From contig JAGYXB010001002.1 of assembly GCA_022495005.1 (NCBI GenBank), forward strand, positions 2,666,001 to 2,730,000: DNA of 64,000 bases. Direction: 5' to 3'. The notes below the pieces were generated by a model. It did no database searches. It was not told the DNA's origin and worked only from the letters and a program-made list of their open reading frames with translations. The position numbers and the translations under genes are program-made. This DNA comes from Rhyacophila brunnea (taxonomy: Eukaryota > Arthropoda > Insecta > Trichoptera > Rhyacophilidae). Shown piece after piece: positions 13,581 to 25,388 of this stretch. The stretch's first letter is position 1. Each line of letters opens with the position of its first letter.

Positions 13581-13858
13581 TTGAATCGACGTACGTGCTC
13601 TTCAGCTGGTGTTTTATCAGAATTGATGACAATAGCGTGATTGTCACTTTGCAATTCGTGCATGTGTGCTTTGAAGAATTTCAATAATTCATTGTGCTCA
13701 TTCAACAGGGCGTCCAGTTCGCCGACGATGCGCCTGGCATTAGGCGAATTGAGGCTATTGTAGCCGCAACGTGCATCTACATGATTGATGTCCTCACTAG
13801 CGGCGGCTGGTCTAACATCATGCAAGTGCACCGCACTGCTTGCATTGCTATGAAACAT
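13570..13858 (-). pseudogene. Helitron helicase-like N-terminal domain fragment, upstream duplicate
   Basis: The minus-strand frame reads DARCGYNSLNSPNARRIVGE, then LDALLNEHNELLKFFKAHMH and HAIVINSDKTPAEEHVRRFN, and then stops. This is the N-terminal helicase-like domain of Helitron proteins. It repeats the block at 13130-13351 almost base for base. Substitutions include Asn to Ser in the first motif and Gly to Glu in TPAGEH/TPAEEH. The fragment ends abruptly at the junction with the 13352-13580 duplicate, so it is a rearranged extra copy and not a working domain. Confidence 0.85.
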
Positions 13859-13860
13859 CG

Positions 13861-14859
13861 TTCAACATCGTAAATCATATTTTTTCTTCATAGGTTTTTA
13901 ATATTATCGCTCACTTATTGTAATGCAAACCACAAACCGATGTGCCCTTATTCCCAATCGGCACCAACAGGCACTATGCACCGTGTACGTCATCCTCGCT
14001 GAAATCGTTAGCGCTCCGGCAATAATTTTGTTTACTTAAAATGAACCCAAAGCTTAGTATTAACTAAAGCCATTATAAAACAACTTAAACCGTGCTAATC
14101 ATTTACGCCATGCGTAAGTTCCAGAATATCGAGCGCCGACCGGGTAAAATGACATCATATTGTTCTGAGTAGAGAGCAATTACAGATTTGAATTATGGTT
14201 TGTTATTATAGACGCCGCGACTTCACGCCGCGACTTCATGCTCAAATTATGTTTAGTATCATATTTAGCAATCTCGTATGTAAAATGCCTGTTGAACTAA
14301 ATACAATAGAATTCATTATTTTATAAATTTAAAATGGATAAGAAATATAATAGAATGTCGGTAAGATATTTTGATTTATGTGTACTGCAAATTAAATCAA
14401 TGAAGATAAAAATAATTTTGGTACCTACCGCGTTTCCGAACAATTAATATTTCATTATCATGTGTGTTAACTAAATGCGAAATGATGTCGGTTATTTATA
14501 ATAGGTATAAAAAATTATTAATTCATGAATTCTAGTGATAAGCTAATAAATCTTAATACTATTTCACAAAGTGCAGTTTCATAATAATCATTATTCATTC
14601 AGTGTACAAATTGCTAAAGATAATGTACTTATTTAGAATAAGATGGCTTACGTTGAAAGTCAGAGGTATTTATCTACTATAAGAGATGCAATCGTTTCTT
14701 AAAACAAATCCAATAAAGATTTAAGTAACTCGCAACATGTTTTATTAAAAATATAAAATATACAGGTAATTTCCAAAATGTCAATAACGTTTTGTCAAAT
14801 CAAAAATAACGCCGAATTGAATTCATTTTTCAATAAGGTAGGTTTCCAGCGCACCCTCA
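13861..14859. other. Helitron interior with no recognisable coding
   Basis: This stretch separates two pieces of the Helitron gene. It is AT-rich from about 14270 onward. The part at about 13900-14250 is less AT-rich, but no Helitron motif can be read in any frame. It may be captured or expanded filler DNA. I see no gene here. Confidence 0.5.
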
Positions 14860-15613
14860 AAAATTACAATCCAAAAAATCACCGGCCGCCACTGGTCCTC
14901 ACCGCCCATGAAGTAGATTTGTAAAAATTTATGTGGTTCGTTTGGCATTGGCAGCAATGAGCCTACTTTGTGGTATACTTGCCCTTTGATTTTGAACGTA
15001 GAATGGAATTGTTGACCATTTTCCGCAGTATTGTGAACTATTTCTGTTGCTCCGAACGAAGTCTTTTGGAAGCATGAATTGAATGTGCGAATGGACTTCA
15101 GGAACAGGTTTGAATCTGGAACCGTGCCGATGAGCAAGCCGTTCAATGGTTCTGGTGGTATCTCAATTTCTGGTAGTTGCACTTTTCCTGATGCGCAACA
15201 CATCCTGGCTGACTCATATTTTAATTTGAGTGCATGATAATGGGAACATTCTTTGTCCATAGCACCAATCAGCACTTTCGGATGAGCGGAATATTCAATA
15301 TCTGGCTCGTACTCGAATGCGAGACGAAGGAACGAAGCGGATGTAAATGTTCGATGTACTTGTTGGCGTTGTCGGTCATTTGCTCTGCGTGTGTTACGAA
15401 CCGGCGCGCTTGGCTCCGTTCCAATTGTCGTTGTTGATTTCGTTCAGCTCGTGCCTCTTGTGATTGAGATGCACGCAATTGCGACATGCTTACACGCACA
15501 TTTTTGTTTTCTTGTTGGATTTGTTCGTCTGTTCTTTCTGCTCTACTATTTCGCATGTTTGTTGCTTTATTCGTTCGACGGCCCAAATGGCCCCCCTTGC
15601 GTCTTGCTGGCAT
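14860..15613 (-). pseudogene. Helitron RepHel N-terminal region, frameshifted
   Basis: The frame opens at an ATG at 15613 (MPARRKGGHLGRRTN), followed by a highly charged Arg/Gln/Glu-rich region. Near 15320 the reading frame shifts. It then continues in the frame of 14823-15275, with the motifs VLIGAMDKECSHYHALK, CCASGKVQLPEIE, PPEPLNGLLIGTVPDSNLF, SFGATEIV and FKIKGQVYHKVGSLLPMPNE, ending around YFMGGEDQ at about 14890. These are characteristic of the start of insect Helitron RepHel proteins, upstream of the helicase-like N-terminal domain. After GGEDQ the protein reads into unrelated sequence, so the join to the next coding block (now at 13013-13351) has been lost. The product would be a truncated protein with no catalytic domain. 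The duplicate at 13352-13580 copies part of it. Confidence 0.85.
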
Positions 15614-16158
15614 TGCACTGTAATACACGCACATAAAAATAGATAAATAAAATAAATCGTACAAAATTTTGCACGCACTGCGTTGTGGTATGCCGAATGA
15701 AATGTCGCTTCTCTTGAATTCTTCTCGGACGTAGCGCCATCTGTCATTCAACAACATAAATAATTTCGTTCTCTTTGAAATACGAACGACGGTTAAATTT
15801 GTTCACACAAAAATAATAAAATCGCGATTTAAAAATGGGAGGGTGGGGGTAGGAGAGTGAAAATTTGGGGTTATAGGTATTTTTTTATGCCAAATAATAA
15901 AAAAATACAAAAAAAAAATTGTCAAAAAATAAAAGAAAATTTTTCTGGATAGAGATACCCTAATCACCTAGCGGTATGAATATACTTGTTGACCTATTCT
16001 CATACCTAAAAAATATACATAAAAAAATTCATAAAAATCGGTCGAGCCATTTCGGAGGAGTTCGACCACAAACATCGTGACACGAGATTTTTATATATAT
16101 AGAGATATTAAGATTTTTTTTATTTTTGTATATAATAATATTAGATAATGTTTATAAA

Positions 16159-16420
16159 TTAAACAATGATATGTAATTGGTTTGTAAGAACCCCTCTTCG
16201 GGTGAAGGCCTCCTCCAAAGTGTTAATCTCTGGCCTCTCTGGTTTCTTTCTCCAATACCCGTTTGATTGCGTAGCTAAGTATTCGTCTTGTCTGGTTTGG
16301 CCTATCTTTGCATTTAGGTCGCCCATTATTATAAAAGTTGTATAAAAAGTATCAATTTCTTCTTCTTTCGCTATTTCTGTGGGTACGTATACTTGTATGA
16401 GAGATAACACGTAACACACA
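16159..16420 (-). pseudogene. Non-LTR retrotransposon AP-endonuclease domain fragment
   Basis: The minus-strand frame contains LIQVYVPTEIAKEEEIDTFY and then FIIMGDLNAKIGQ. The pair QVYAPT...MGDFNAKVG is the middle of the apurinic-like endonuclease that nicks target DNA in RTE/jockey/CR1-type retrotransposons, and the Asp and Asn of GDLNAK are the conserved catalytic residues. A little downstream the similarity is lost at about 16220. The fragment is about 85 codons against about 230 for a full domain. There is no reverse transcriptase next to it. It sits just outside the Helitron end, so it belongs to older DNA. Confidence 0.75.
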
Positions 16421-17007
16421 AGTGTTTAAAATAATTTTCAAAAATATATTTTTTTTATGATTGTATATTGCATATTATGAAAATTGTTAAAATTGTTATA
16501 CAATAATTCTTTCATAATCGGTTCCATTTTCAGTCTGTAAACTCTTTTTAGGGCAATTTTAAACTTTAATTAGGTATGAACATGAAAACAATGTATGGAA
16601 ATCGGTTGGACATTGAAAATAACATAAAATTGCTCTTACATCAAAGAGTCAACAAATTTAATTTTTTTTTAAAACCTACAGTAAAAAATGTATTGCTCAA
16701 CATGTGAGTGTTTTATTAATTTGATGGCTTCGAAAGCATTCTTAAAACCCTTTATAGGGCAAAGCATTTTTTTCTTCATTTCAAACCGATTTCTACCATT
16801 TTGCATCAGATATTTCATATCTTAAAACAATTTCAATATAAAAATAAAAAATATCTATCAGAAATTTGGAAAAACTATAATTTATGGTGGTTTTTTTATC
16901 AACCAGTGCCCATTCAGGTGTTTTTTTTTTGATTTTATAATATATTTTTTTCAAATAAATCAAATAAATAATGGTTGTAAATATTATTTATTTAGTCATA
17001 AGAAAAG

Positions 17008-17220
17008 TTACATTTCAATTTTTATTTTTTTATACCCATTTACGTAATACTTATCAAAACATAGTATGCAAAGCAGTACATTACATTGCTTACAAAAATA
17101 AGATATGCGTTTTGGCTCTCTAGCCGTACTAGAAGCACATCGACAGCTCTTTTTCTTAGATTTACTCATAATAAACTGAAAAAAAATAAAACATATTATC
17201 GTAACAATACCTACCGACAT
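17008..17220 (-). pseudogene. C-terminal cysteine-rich end of a piggyBac-like transposase
   Basis: The frame is 70 codons. From the internal Met it reads MSKSKKKSCRCASSTAREPK, then RISYFCKQCNVLLCILCFDK, then YYVNGYKK. The spacing C-x-C...C-x2-C-x4-C-x2-C-F followed by a basic tail is the C-terminal zinc-binding domain seen in insect piggyBac-like transposases, which contacts the terminal repeats. It ends about 260 bp inside the right-hand (transposon 3') end, as expected for this family. The N-terminal and catalytic DDE regions, normally about 450-500 residues, are missing. This is a remnant and not a functional gene. Confidence 0.75.
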
Positions 17221-17270
17221 ACAACATTACCATATTACGAAATGACCGCGAAAAATGTAGTATTATGGGG

Positions 17271-17319
17271 GAGGCCTTCATCCAGCAGTTGATAGACCCC
17301 GCTGATTATGATGATGTTA
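17271..17319 (+). repeat. RTE-type retrotransposon 3' scrap
   Basis: The plus strand reads EAFIQQLIDPADYDDV, the extreme C-terminus typical of RTE-like reverse transcriptases in insects. It matches the same stretch at the end of the larger fragment near 61645-61690 on the minus strand. It is a 5'-truncated insertion inside the piggyBac-like remnant. Confidence 0.5.
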
Positions 17320-18030
17320 CTTCTACAGTCAAATATAATACAATACAACCCCATGAAAGTTGCGATTTTTATAGTAATTGAGTACTTTAGCATTCAATTG
17401 ATGTAACAACTAACAAAAAAACACCATTTCTTCTCGGATATTTTGAGAACTTTTCCGATCCCAAATATTCTGAGTAAAAATAAAATATATTTATGATAGT
17501 ATACTATATTCACAATAAAATATAACTATACACAACTGCCTAAGCCGCTTTTTTATGTTTAAAATAATTCTAGAAGTTAGCCGTGCGAATTGCAAATTTG
17601 AGGTTATGTACTTCCCGCTTGGCAATAGAATGATAAAACAAGTACTCTATCATAATATATTTGTAAAAAATATAATGTAAATCGATAAATAAATGCATAT
17701 TAAATAATTATGTACATACCCTTTTTCACAACACATAATATAAATGGGAACAAAATGACTTGCAAAGTCAAGTGTCACTCGCGAATTCATCGAGTCGCGA
17801 CCGCAAACGCGCAATGGCTGATATATCGACCAATCGTTGAAATAATGTTTTGCGAGCGATTGATGTACACTTCATATTAGATGGCTTATTTCGTAACCAG
17901 AGAATGTTCTCGACAACGTCTTGAAGCACTAAGGTTGATATTTCCATATTTAGTGTATGACTTATAGCTCATAAATGAGGTGGTTGATAAATAAACCGTT
18001 TTTGACCTTTGCCCTATAAAGGGTTTTAAG

Positions 18031-18929
18031 AGCGATAATTTTACTTTGAAACCTCGGTTTTCGGGAGCCCTAGGTACTTTACATGGAAATAACAGAAATA
18101 CAAAATATTATCATATTAGCTCGACAAAACTAAAATTGATGGTAATATTTTCAGGGCCTTATTTTTTATCATATTTTCGTTTAGTGGATTGAATTTATTA
18201 AAATAATAAATACAAAACAGTTATGTATTAGTTAGAGAATCACTTAATATGCGCTACCATATTAGGTACGTAGAAATAGTTTATTATACTATGTGCCCCA
18301 TTTTCTTTTGTGTGGTGCGTTAGGTACCGGATTACTTGGGGAAAATTCAAATGATACCTCTAGCTGCGTAACAACTGTGTAGGGTTTCACAGAAAATCCA
18401 CAAAATCAGTGGCTCACGTCATAACAATACATATTATTCAAACATATATATGCATACATCTTTTATATACTAACTTCTAACAAATAATATGTGTAATAAA
18501 TATATTATGCTATATTGTTTGTGCATTCATTAATGTTGTGGCTCTTGCTCAGCATGTATTAGTGTCAGAACAGATATTTATGAAATAAATTACGATACAA
18601 TGTTAAAGATCAGCTTAATAATATAAAGTAAGTAAGCAGCCTATCATATCGGGAGTGCTTAAAATAATATTTAATTAAAAATACATATTGTTGTCATACC
18701 ACAATATTTCATAAAAAAAATAACTTTATTAAACAAAATAGGATAATAATATTATCTGTGAGAGAAGAGAAAACGGAGATTAACTGAAGTCACCACTGTT
18801 GAAGAGAGTAAAATGAAGATTTTGTTTTGTAACTTTGTATATACTCGTATTTATGAAAAAAATACTAATTCAAATCACTTGACTTATTATTTTTATGATT
18901 TACGCATATTGGGGGTATTTATGGAGGCA
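18031..18929. other. Unassigned AT-rich DNA
   Basis: No gene, RNA or element end is recognised. The sequence is AT-rich throughout. Confidence 0.5.
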
Positions 18930-19200
18930 AAAAGATCACGTGGCATACAAAAATGCAGAGACTGCGCTTAATCGGCCACGTACATAGAATGCCGGAGGAT
19001 ATACTGGCGAGGCGGGCTATGTACACAATCCCCGACGTCAAGAGAATACCTGGACGGCCGAAATTGCAATGGCTGGACTGCACCATGTGAGATTTAAAAA
19101 TGCTCGGTCAGAGCAAATGGATCGTCCAGGATGGAGGAAGTTTTTCAAGGAAGCCAAGACCCGCTAAGGGTTATACTGCCATACATGATGATGATTATTA
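18930..19200 (+). pseudogene. Non-LTR reverse transcriptase C-terminal fragment
   Basis: The plus strand reads KMQRLRLIGHVHRMPEDILA, then RRAMYTIPDVKRIPGRPKLQ and WLDCTM, and then a stop. In shifted frames it continues with DLKMLG and FFKEAKTR and closes with a GATGATGATTATTATA tail. The motifs L.W.GHV.RM, GRP...W and the final KEAKTR.GL are the conserved C-terminal end of insect non-LTR retrotransposon proteins. The copy is 5'-truncated and has lost its frame. The same family end is recognisable on the minus strand at 46690-46905. Confidence 0.75.
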
Positions 19201-21059
19201 TAATATGTAATACATTCTGGTTATTTAGTTAATTAATTAATTAATTAATTGGTGTCTTCAAGTAATTTTAAAGACTGTTCTCTATTTTCCTTTCATATAC
19301 TGATTTAACAACTCTAAATCTATGAGTCCTCGATTTTTTAATGTCTTCTTTGATTTAACAACGTAGAATTTAGCTTTTTCTACAAGTATCCTCCACTAAT
19401 TATAGTTATTTACCAACCTTATTCAATTTCACTATATACCTCTCTTCCCTTTATTAATCCTCATCAATACAGTTAATACCTATACATCATTCGAGGTTTG
19501 TATTTAACTTGTTTCCGCAGAATTACCCCCCCCCCCAGCTGGTCAGAATTTTTGGTGTCATATTATCTGACTTTCATTCAAAATTATCTACAGTATTTGC
19601 AATTTACACATAACATCAATAATTTTCTGTTCGGAAAGCTTACGCAACTCAATGAATTCTATTTTTACTGTGGGTTTAACTATGTTACGTACCTAATATT
19701 TGTTTAATGACTGCTATTATATATATATATATATAATAGTTGCTTTATAATCTGTGATCTAGGCCAGGCCCCATATTATAGTACAATAATGTGTTATCTG
19801 AGGTCCCTTTATAATTTTATTAATGAAAAATTTGCCACCGTCCGGTATTTATTGTCTTCTATAATAATATTGAATGTCTAACATTTCTATAATAACAATT
19901 TTTAAGTATGTTATTTGTTATATAAGTAATTAATAATTGAATAGCTGTATTATATCTTTTTATTTAAGGTTTCAATTTACTATACAAGTTTTATTCTTAC
20001 ATATATCGAAGATTTTTAGTTAGCTAATTAAATTCGATATTATAATATAAATTAGAAAATAATTATAATATTGAACCATATTATTATATAATGTATAGGT
20101 ATCAATTAACTTAACATTTTTATGAAACTGTTGATTAACAAAGTTAAATGAATTTTCCACAAATATAATGTTAAAAATAGCTTTTTTTACTTTTCCAATA
20201 AAATCAGAAAATAATTATTTTCGAAAAATTCTTGCGCTGCTCGTTAAAACAAAAGTAGTAAAAACTTTATCAAGAACGCATTACCAGTAAGAGTTTTCAG
20301 AACACTTTTCGATAATGTTATTCCCACCATTGCAAATACTCACCAGCGCCACTGTGCGAGCACAGATGTTCTGGGATAATGACTTTGTAATTCGATTTGA
20401 CCCCACAAGGCGTAACCAGTGGCGTCCTCTGCGTCTCATCTACAGGCTTGAAGGTAAATAAATATACTGGACGAAATAGCTTGCAATTCAATTTGCACGG
20501 CGGTGCGTAAGTGTATTTTTATTTTTGCAGTGATACTAGATACTTCGGCAAAGGTTTTTTTTCTTTCCCTTAAAAGCTCCGCAAGCAAGGTGTATTTTCT
20601 ATTATTTTTTTTGATGGTATTTTTTTTTCAAAATTAATCATCATTAGGGAAAAAAATTAAGGAAATAGAAAATTAGTATCTTTATATTCTATAAAAGAAA
20701 CACATCTTTACAATTAGGTAGTAAAAGTAACACGTACCTACCCATATATTTGTTACTCTACGTAAACACAATTTGTCGCTAACAACCTAAGTGCGAATTG
20801 GTGTACTGTATTCATAATTGTATTACATATTGTAATCTATTCCAATCCTTTACACCGGATCGATACTATAATGTTGTGAGACGTAGTTTTAAGGCAAATG
20901 AAATGATGTGACTTTGAGTTTTCTCTATTTTCCGAGACTGTTAGATTTTCATGAAAATTCTCTTAAGAAACACAATATTAATAGCGGTTAGCGTTAATTA
21001 TTATTAGAAGTAGAAGCATTTTTGCTTCTAAGTGCAGCACATGTGCCTTTACACATTAG
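19201..21059. other. Unassigned AT-rich DNA with simple repeats
   Basis: This stretch contains a TTAA microsatellite (about 19231-19252), a run of 11 C at 19526-19536, and an AT palindrome at 19714-19740. Two sequences like hAT ends (CAGTGGCG type) lie at about 20345-20354 and 20421-20430, pointing away from each other. I see no gene. Confidence 0.5.
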
Positions 21060-21230
21060 AGATTATAAAAAAATGAGAAAAATTTGAAAGCCATTCATAC
21101 ATATTTCATATTCGTTTATCTGAATCAAACAAATAGAAAGAAAATATGCATTTTTCCAAACGCGGGATTTGAACCTACTACAGACACAAGACATTTAAAG
21201 ATACTCCGTTACTAAAATAAATATTAATGT
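21060..21230 (-). repeat. tRNA-derived SINE head, decayed
   Basis: On the minus strand there is a good B-box-like sequence, GTAGGTTCAAATCCCGC, followed by GTTTGGAAAAATGCATATTT. That parallels the head-body junction of the SINE at 10130-10345 (GGGTCTGGCAAATACACAT). Upstream sequence resembles a tRNA D/anticodon region but does not fold cleanly. It is a repeat, not a tRNA gene. Confidence 0.55.
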
Positions 21231-24200
21231 AATGATACCTAAACCTGATATTCTGTCTCTTTCTAAAATTATGTATTTAATAAAAAATTTGGTTCGATAC
21301 TTAAAATAGCAAAAACCTAAGTTTTGGTTTCTCCATTGAAATAGCGTATTCCTAATCTTGCAAAACAATATAATAGAAGATTCTAAAATAGAAAATCAGC
21401 CTCTGTAAGTAATGTTGTGGTTTGTGATATCGTGAGCCCAACTTTTATCAAAGTGGTCATCGGACCATTCATCAATCCTGCCTTAAATCATGAGGGTTGA
21501 CCCTGCATTACTGATTCGGACAGTAAAACTTTATTACAGTGGACAAACTTAACTTAAGTTTCTAGTTCTCGTAACTTTGAATAAAAAATATTTTAACCAT
21601 AGTCCAACAAATTCACAGATCATTCAATAATACTGTGATTTATAAATCACTGTTAGATTACTTTATAATATTATTCTTAATTAGTCATTAAAATCGTACA
21701 GTTTATTTTTCTATTTAATGTTTATATTCCATATTATGTCAAATAAACATGATTATATAAATATTTGGGTGTAATATATTTTCCAATAATATACTATTAT
21801 TGTGAAATGATTTTGATGCAAATAAATATATACAGAAGTCAAATAAATCTTTATATTTTACGATATAATAATATTAAGATATCTTGAAAACCCACAAGTC
21901 AATTGGTAGAGACTTCGTATCCGCAGAAGCCATAAAAACGATGAATGACGAGGGAAAAAATCGTATATTAATTGTGGAATATGATATGGAGAAATTGGCA
22001 TCTGTCGTAAATATTGGACACAGTACATTTAGATATTTTGTATTATAAAAATAGTTCGAAACGTAAATACGGAGACTTTAATACTATGCTTCATTCTACG
22101 CGCAATAAAAATAGTATTTCATTATATAATCAATACGCATTTGAAATCATTTATAGATTGACAAACACTTGGAGAAGAAGCAGGTTATTTACATAAAAAA
22201 TTGTAAACATCATACAAGTAGACTTGTATGGTATTGTGGTTTAAATATCTCACTGTATAAGATGGAACTGTATGTAGAAAGTACTGCTGGTAAAGGAAAA
22301 TCCAGCCAACTTTCCTACGTCATCAAAAAATTTTATAATTACATAATTAGATATCAACACAACACTTCATCTGTTGTCTCAAAGTCTCTGGACTAACAAT
22401 TGTTCGCCAATTTTGATTGATGTAGAATAATTCGGACATCATTATTCAATTAACAATATGTACTAACAGTGAGAGATGACACTAAACATTAAATTGAGCA
22501 TTGCTTACGAGAGAGAAAACAGAGTAACTGAAATCAAAATATAAACCCGCAAATGTAACCCTAATAAAAAGTATAGCAAATTTATCTAGAAATAGAGATC
22601 TAGAAATTTCTAATCTCAGGATAACCATTAGTAGAAAAAATAAATGTTAAATAGAAATAAGAAGACAAGCACAGATTGCCAACAATATATCGAAATATCT
22701 TACTAAAACTGATAAATCCATATCAACGAGAAAATAAAGCTTGCTATAAATTTAATCAGATGCAACATGTATCTATTGTCTAAGGATGTAACCTTAAGAC
22801 ACACATTGTATATATTATCGGATATTATAACTTACTGTAAATTATAGTAATCTCCAGAGAAAATAACCCAGAGGAAGAAAGCATCAATGCAATGGAGTCA
22901 CTAGTGTTGGTTAGTAAATGGAAATGTAAAGTACTGGAAGCTGTGTTTACTCCAGCTGAAAGAAGCATTTTAGCGTTAAAGGTCAGATGGGCATTTTTAT
23001 TTAGAATACGAAGAGTAAATATCCCCCTTTCTTATAACATAATAATGGAAATAAAAAAAAGAGATCAGATATTTAAGAAAATATAATTATAGTTCATGAT
23101 AATGAATCATGTAGCCAATCATCAGTAATTTGAAAACATCTCATACATATACTGACTAGAAAAAATACGACACCCTACATACCCACCTACTACCCTACCG
23201 ACTCTACCCATTCTACCCTACCTTAATCTTATACACTAAAACTGATAGCTATAATCGTCGTAATTAAGCAGGATGCCCGTCGCTTGATTAGAAAAGCACA
23301 CTGGCGCAAATCCAGCGGATACAGATTCAAGTCCTGTCGGGTGTTTTCTTCTACAAAAAGATTTTTTCTAGTGTGTATATGCATTAGATGTTTTCAATTT
23401 TATGTAGGTATGTTTAATATAATATAGAATGTTACATTCTCAAATCTTGTGTCAAATTCGTTGAATAAAAAAAATAGTTTATTAAAATCATCAGTAAGTT
23501 TTTCGAAAACTTATTTCACTATAAAGCTTTAAATCCATGTTCATTAAATTAGGGTTAATTTTCATTATATTAAAATAAAACTCCATGTTACAAATAAGAA
23601 TTATTTAATACTCCCAATCTCTATTGACTTAATACCCACTGAAAACTACGAATAGTGTTGATTTAACATAGTACAACATATAACTTGGGGAAATACTCAA
23701 TAATTCTAAGTAGTGTTAATTTTGCCTATTTAAATATTTGTTTTGATGAAATGTATTCACTGCCCTCTAACCAATCTATGGTACGCTTACCCACGTCAAG
23801 TAGTGTTTGAATGGTACACAGAATTTCAATCGCGGTGCAAATCAATGTCATTTAACTCGCCGGCCATTACATCTAGGTTAACAATGAATGAGAGTAGTTA
23901 TCGATCATTGAATTAATAATCCATTATTAATTTAATAGGAATATATACATGTTCTTTGTCTATAGACATCCTTAGCTAAAGTGCATTACATTAAACTGTA
24001 TGTCAACTAACCAATTGAAATCAATGATACTATTTCTATCTAATACTTTAGAATAAGTATTTACATTATATTCAAGCTTTAGACCCTAGACGTAAGACTG
24101 AGTGTGAACGACTGGAAAAATAGCTAATGATAAAGATGCTCTATGATGATTGTGCAGTCATCTATGGACTTGAATAGTCTGTAGCGTCTGCTTAAGTAAG

Positions 24201-25388
24201 TGATACCTATATAATATTGTTTATGTTGATGTTAATGCCTCCGTGGTGGGGGCCATTCACTGCTTGACTGCAATGGCGTCAATAATAATTATTATCTGAC
24301 ATCATTAAAAATAACCTGACACTTACTTACTTAATTTAGTATTAAGTAGAATAATATATTGATATTATATAAAGATAGAGCTTTAATATTAATAATCTTC
24401 CTATGACAAATTGGAAATTATACTTATTATATTACAGACAGCTCAATCCGGAAGAAGATTCAATATATACTTAGTTTTAACAATGTTACGTCAAATATTA
24501 TGATTTATCAGATTATTTTACTTAAAATTCATACAAATATTAAATCTATAAAATGATTTCTTTTACGTAAGTAACATTTCAAAGATATTATTTTTTAATT
24601 ATAAAAATGTTATAAACAGTAAAGGCATTAAAAAAAACTAAATCGACGATTTTTTGTCAAAAAACGCTTGGGAGTTTTCGCATATGCTAGGCTAAATCAG
24701 CTGGGAGTAAAAGAGTTAAAATAGCACATTAAGTCATGCTGTTTTTATATCAAAGATAATACATTTAATAAACCATTTTTTTTATTCCATGAATAAGGCA
24801 TAATACGTTCATTTAGAATAAAATATAATGCTAACAAAATTTAAATTCTGCTTACAAATAGATAATATTCCTCGGAAATTGTGGTAGTTGACATTTTAAA
24901 TAACTCTGAGAATTTGTGTTAGTGTACGTAAAGTGTTATGACTATTAATTTACTAATTAGCGTTATGCCTATTAACAAGATTGTAATGTTTTGCTATACG
25001 AAAGTTCTATATTTTGCTTGAGTTAACAAATTTAATGCTTTGTTATTGTGGTAACTCCTAAGTATTATTAGGTATAAAGGTATGTAAATTGATTAAATTC
25101 TTAGAAAATAAATATTTGTACTATAAACATTGTAAATAATGAGCTATAAGTTATGTAGTTCTTTCCATATTATGGCATTTTTTATCATAATTGTATGTTT
25201 TTCATTATTCTATAATTTTATTATTATTATTTATCGATAGTAAAAAAAATAACATTATTTATAGATTCAGCGATTTTTAGGAGGGTGCCTCAATAATTAT
25301 TTTAGTTCTGTTATCTCTCGGGTACTATTAACACATACTATTATTGAATACTATCGATGGAAGGTACTTGATGGAATTTGAATTTAAA
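21231..25388. other. Unassigned DNA with one tRNA-like fold
   Basis: Around 21890-23100 the sequence is a little less AT-rich and holds several open frames of 60-75 codons, none with a recognisable motif. A CTACCC-rich imperfect microsatellite lies at about 23170-23225. No host gene can be supported. Confidence 0.45.
23270..23342 (+). ncRNA. tRNA-like sequence, probably a pseudo-tRNA or SINE head
   Basis: A seven-pair acceptor-like stem can be drawn between ATGCCCG and CGGGTGT. There is also a T-arm ACAGA-TTCAAGT-CCTGT (four of five pairs), a four-pair D-stem GCTT/AAGC and an anticodon-like CTGG/CCAG stem. The B-box-like GATTCAAGTCC is close to consensus, but the D-loop lacks the GG pair and position 33 is not T. 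A functional tRNA is therefore unlikely. Confidence 0.3.

Larger units (their letters stand above)
12705..16105 (-). mobile_element. Helitron, non-autonomous and internally rearranged
   Basis: Read on the minus strand, the element begins TCTCTATATATATAAAAATC at 16105 and ends GCCGGGTCAGCTAG at 12705. These match the Helitron rules of a 5' TC, a 3' CTRR (here CTAG), insertion between A and T (A before the TC, T after the CTAG), and no target duplication. A short hairpin (GGCA at 12730-12733 pairing with TGCC at 12716-12719) lies about 11 bases before the CTAG. Length is about 3.4 kb. Inside are pieces of the N-terminal part of a RepHel-type protein, with duplications and frame breaks. No helicase motifs and no Rep two-His signature were found, so it cannot transpose by itself. 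Confidence 0.9.
16746..18025 (-). mobile_element. piggyBac-like element, internally deleted
   Basis: A 24-bp perfect inverted repeat (arms 16741-16764 and 18007-18030) has the core CCCTTTATAGGGCAAAG. Each arm has a TTAA at the same offset: 16742-16745 on the left and 18026-18029 on the right. That is the target duplication of the piggyBac superfamily. Taken between the TTAA copies, the element is 1280 bp with ends AACCCTTTATAGGG. The minus strand encodes a cysteine-rich tail like that of piggyBac transposases. The DDE core is absent, so the element is a deletion derivative. A retrotransposon scrap is inserted at about 17271-17319. Confidence 0.8.

Noticed and set aside
13255..13647. 130-codon minus-strand open frame inside the Helitron
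   Set aside because: It is a shifted-frame reading across the duplicated A and B blocks. The Helitron motifs are in another frame.
15234..15747. Plus-strand frames of 60-81 codons and an 85-codon minus-strand frame over the Helitron N-terminal region
   Set aside because: They are shadows of the RepHel N-terminal frame. None carries its own motif.
22014..22396. Two overlapping plus-strand frames of 60 and 75 codons
   Set aside because: They resemble decayed coding in composition, but no family motif can be recognised in any frame combination.
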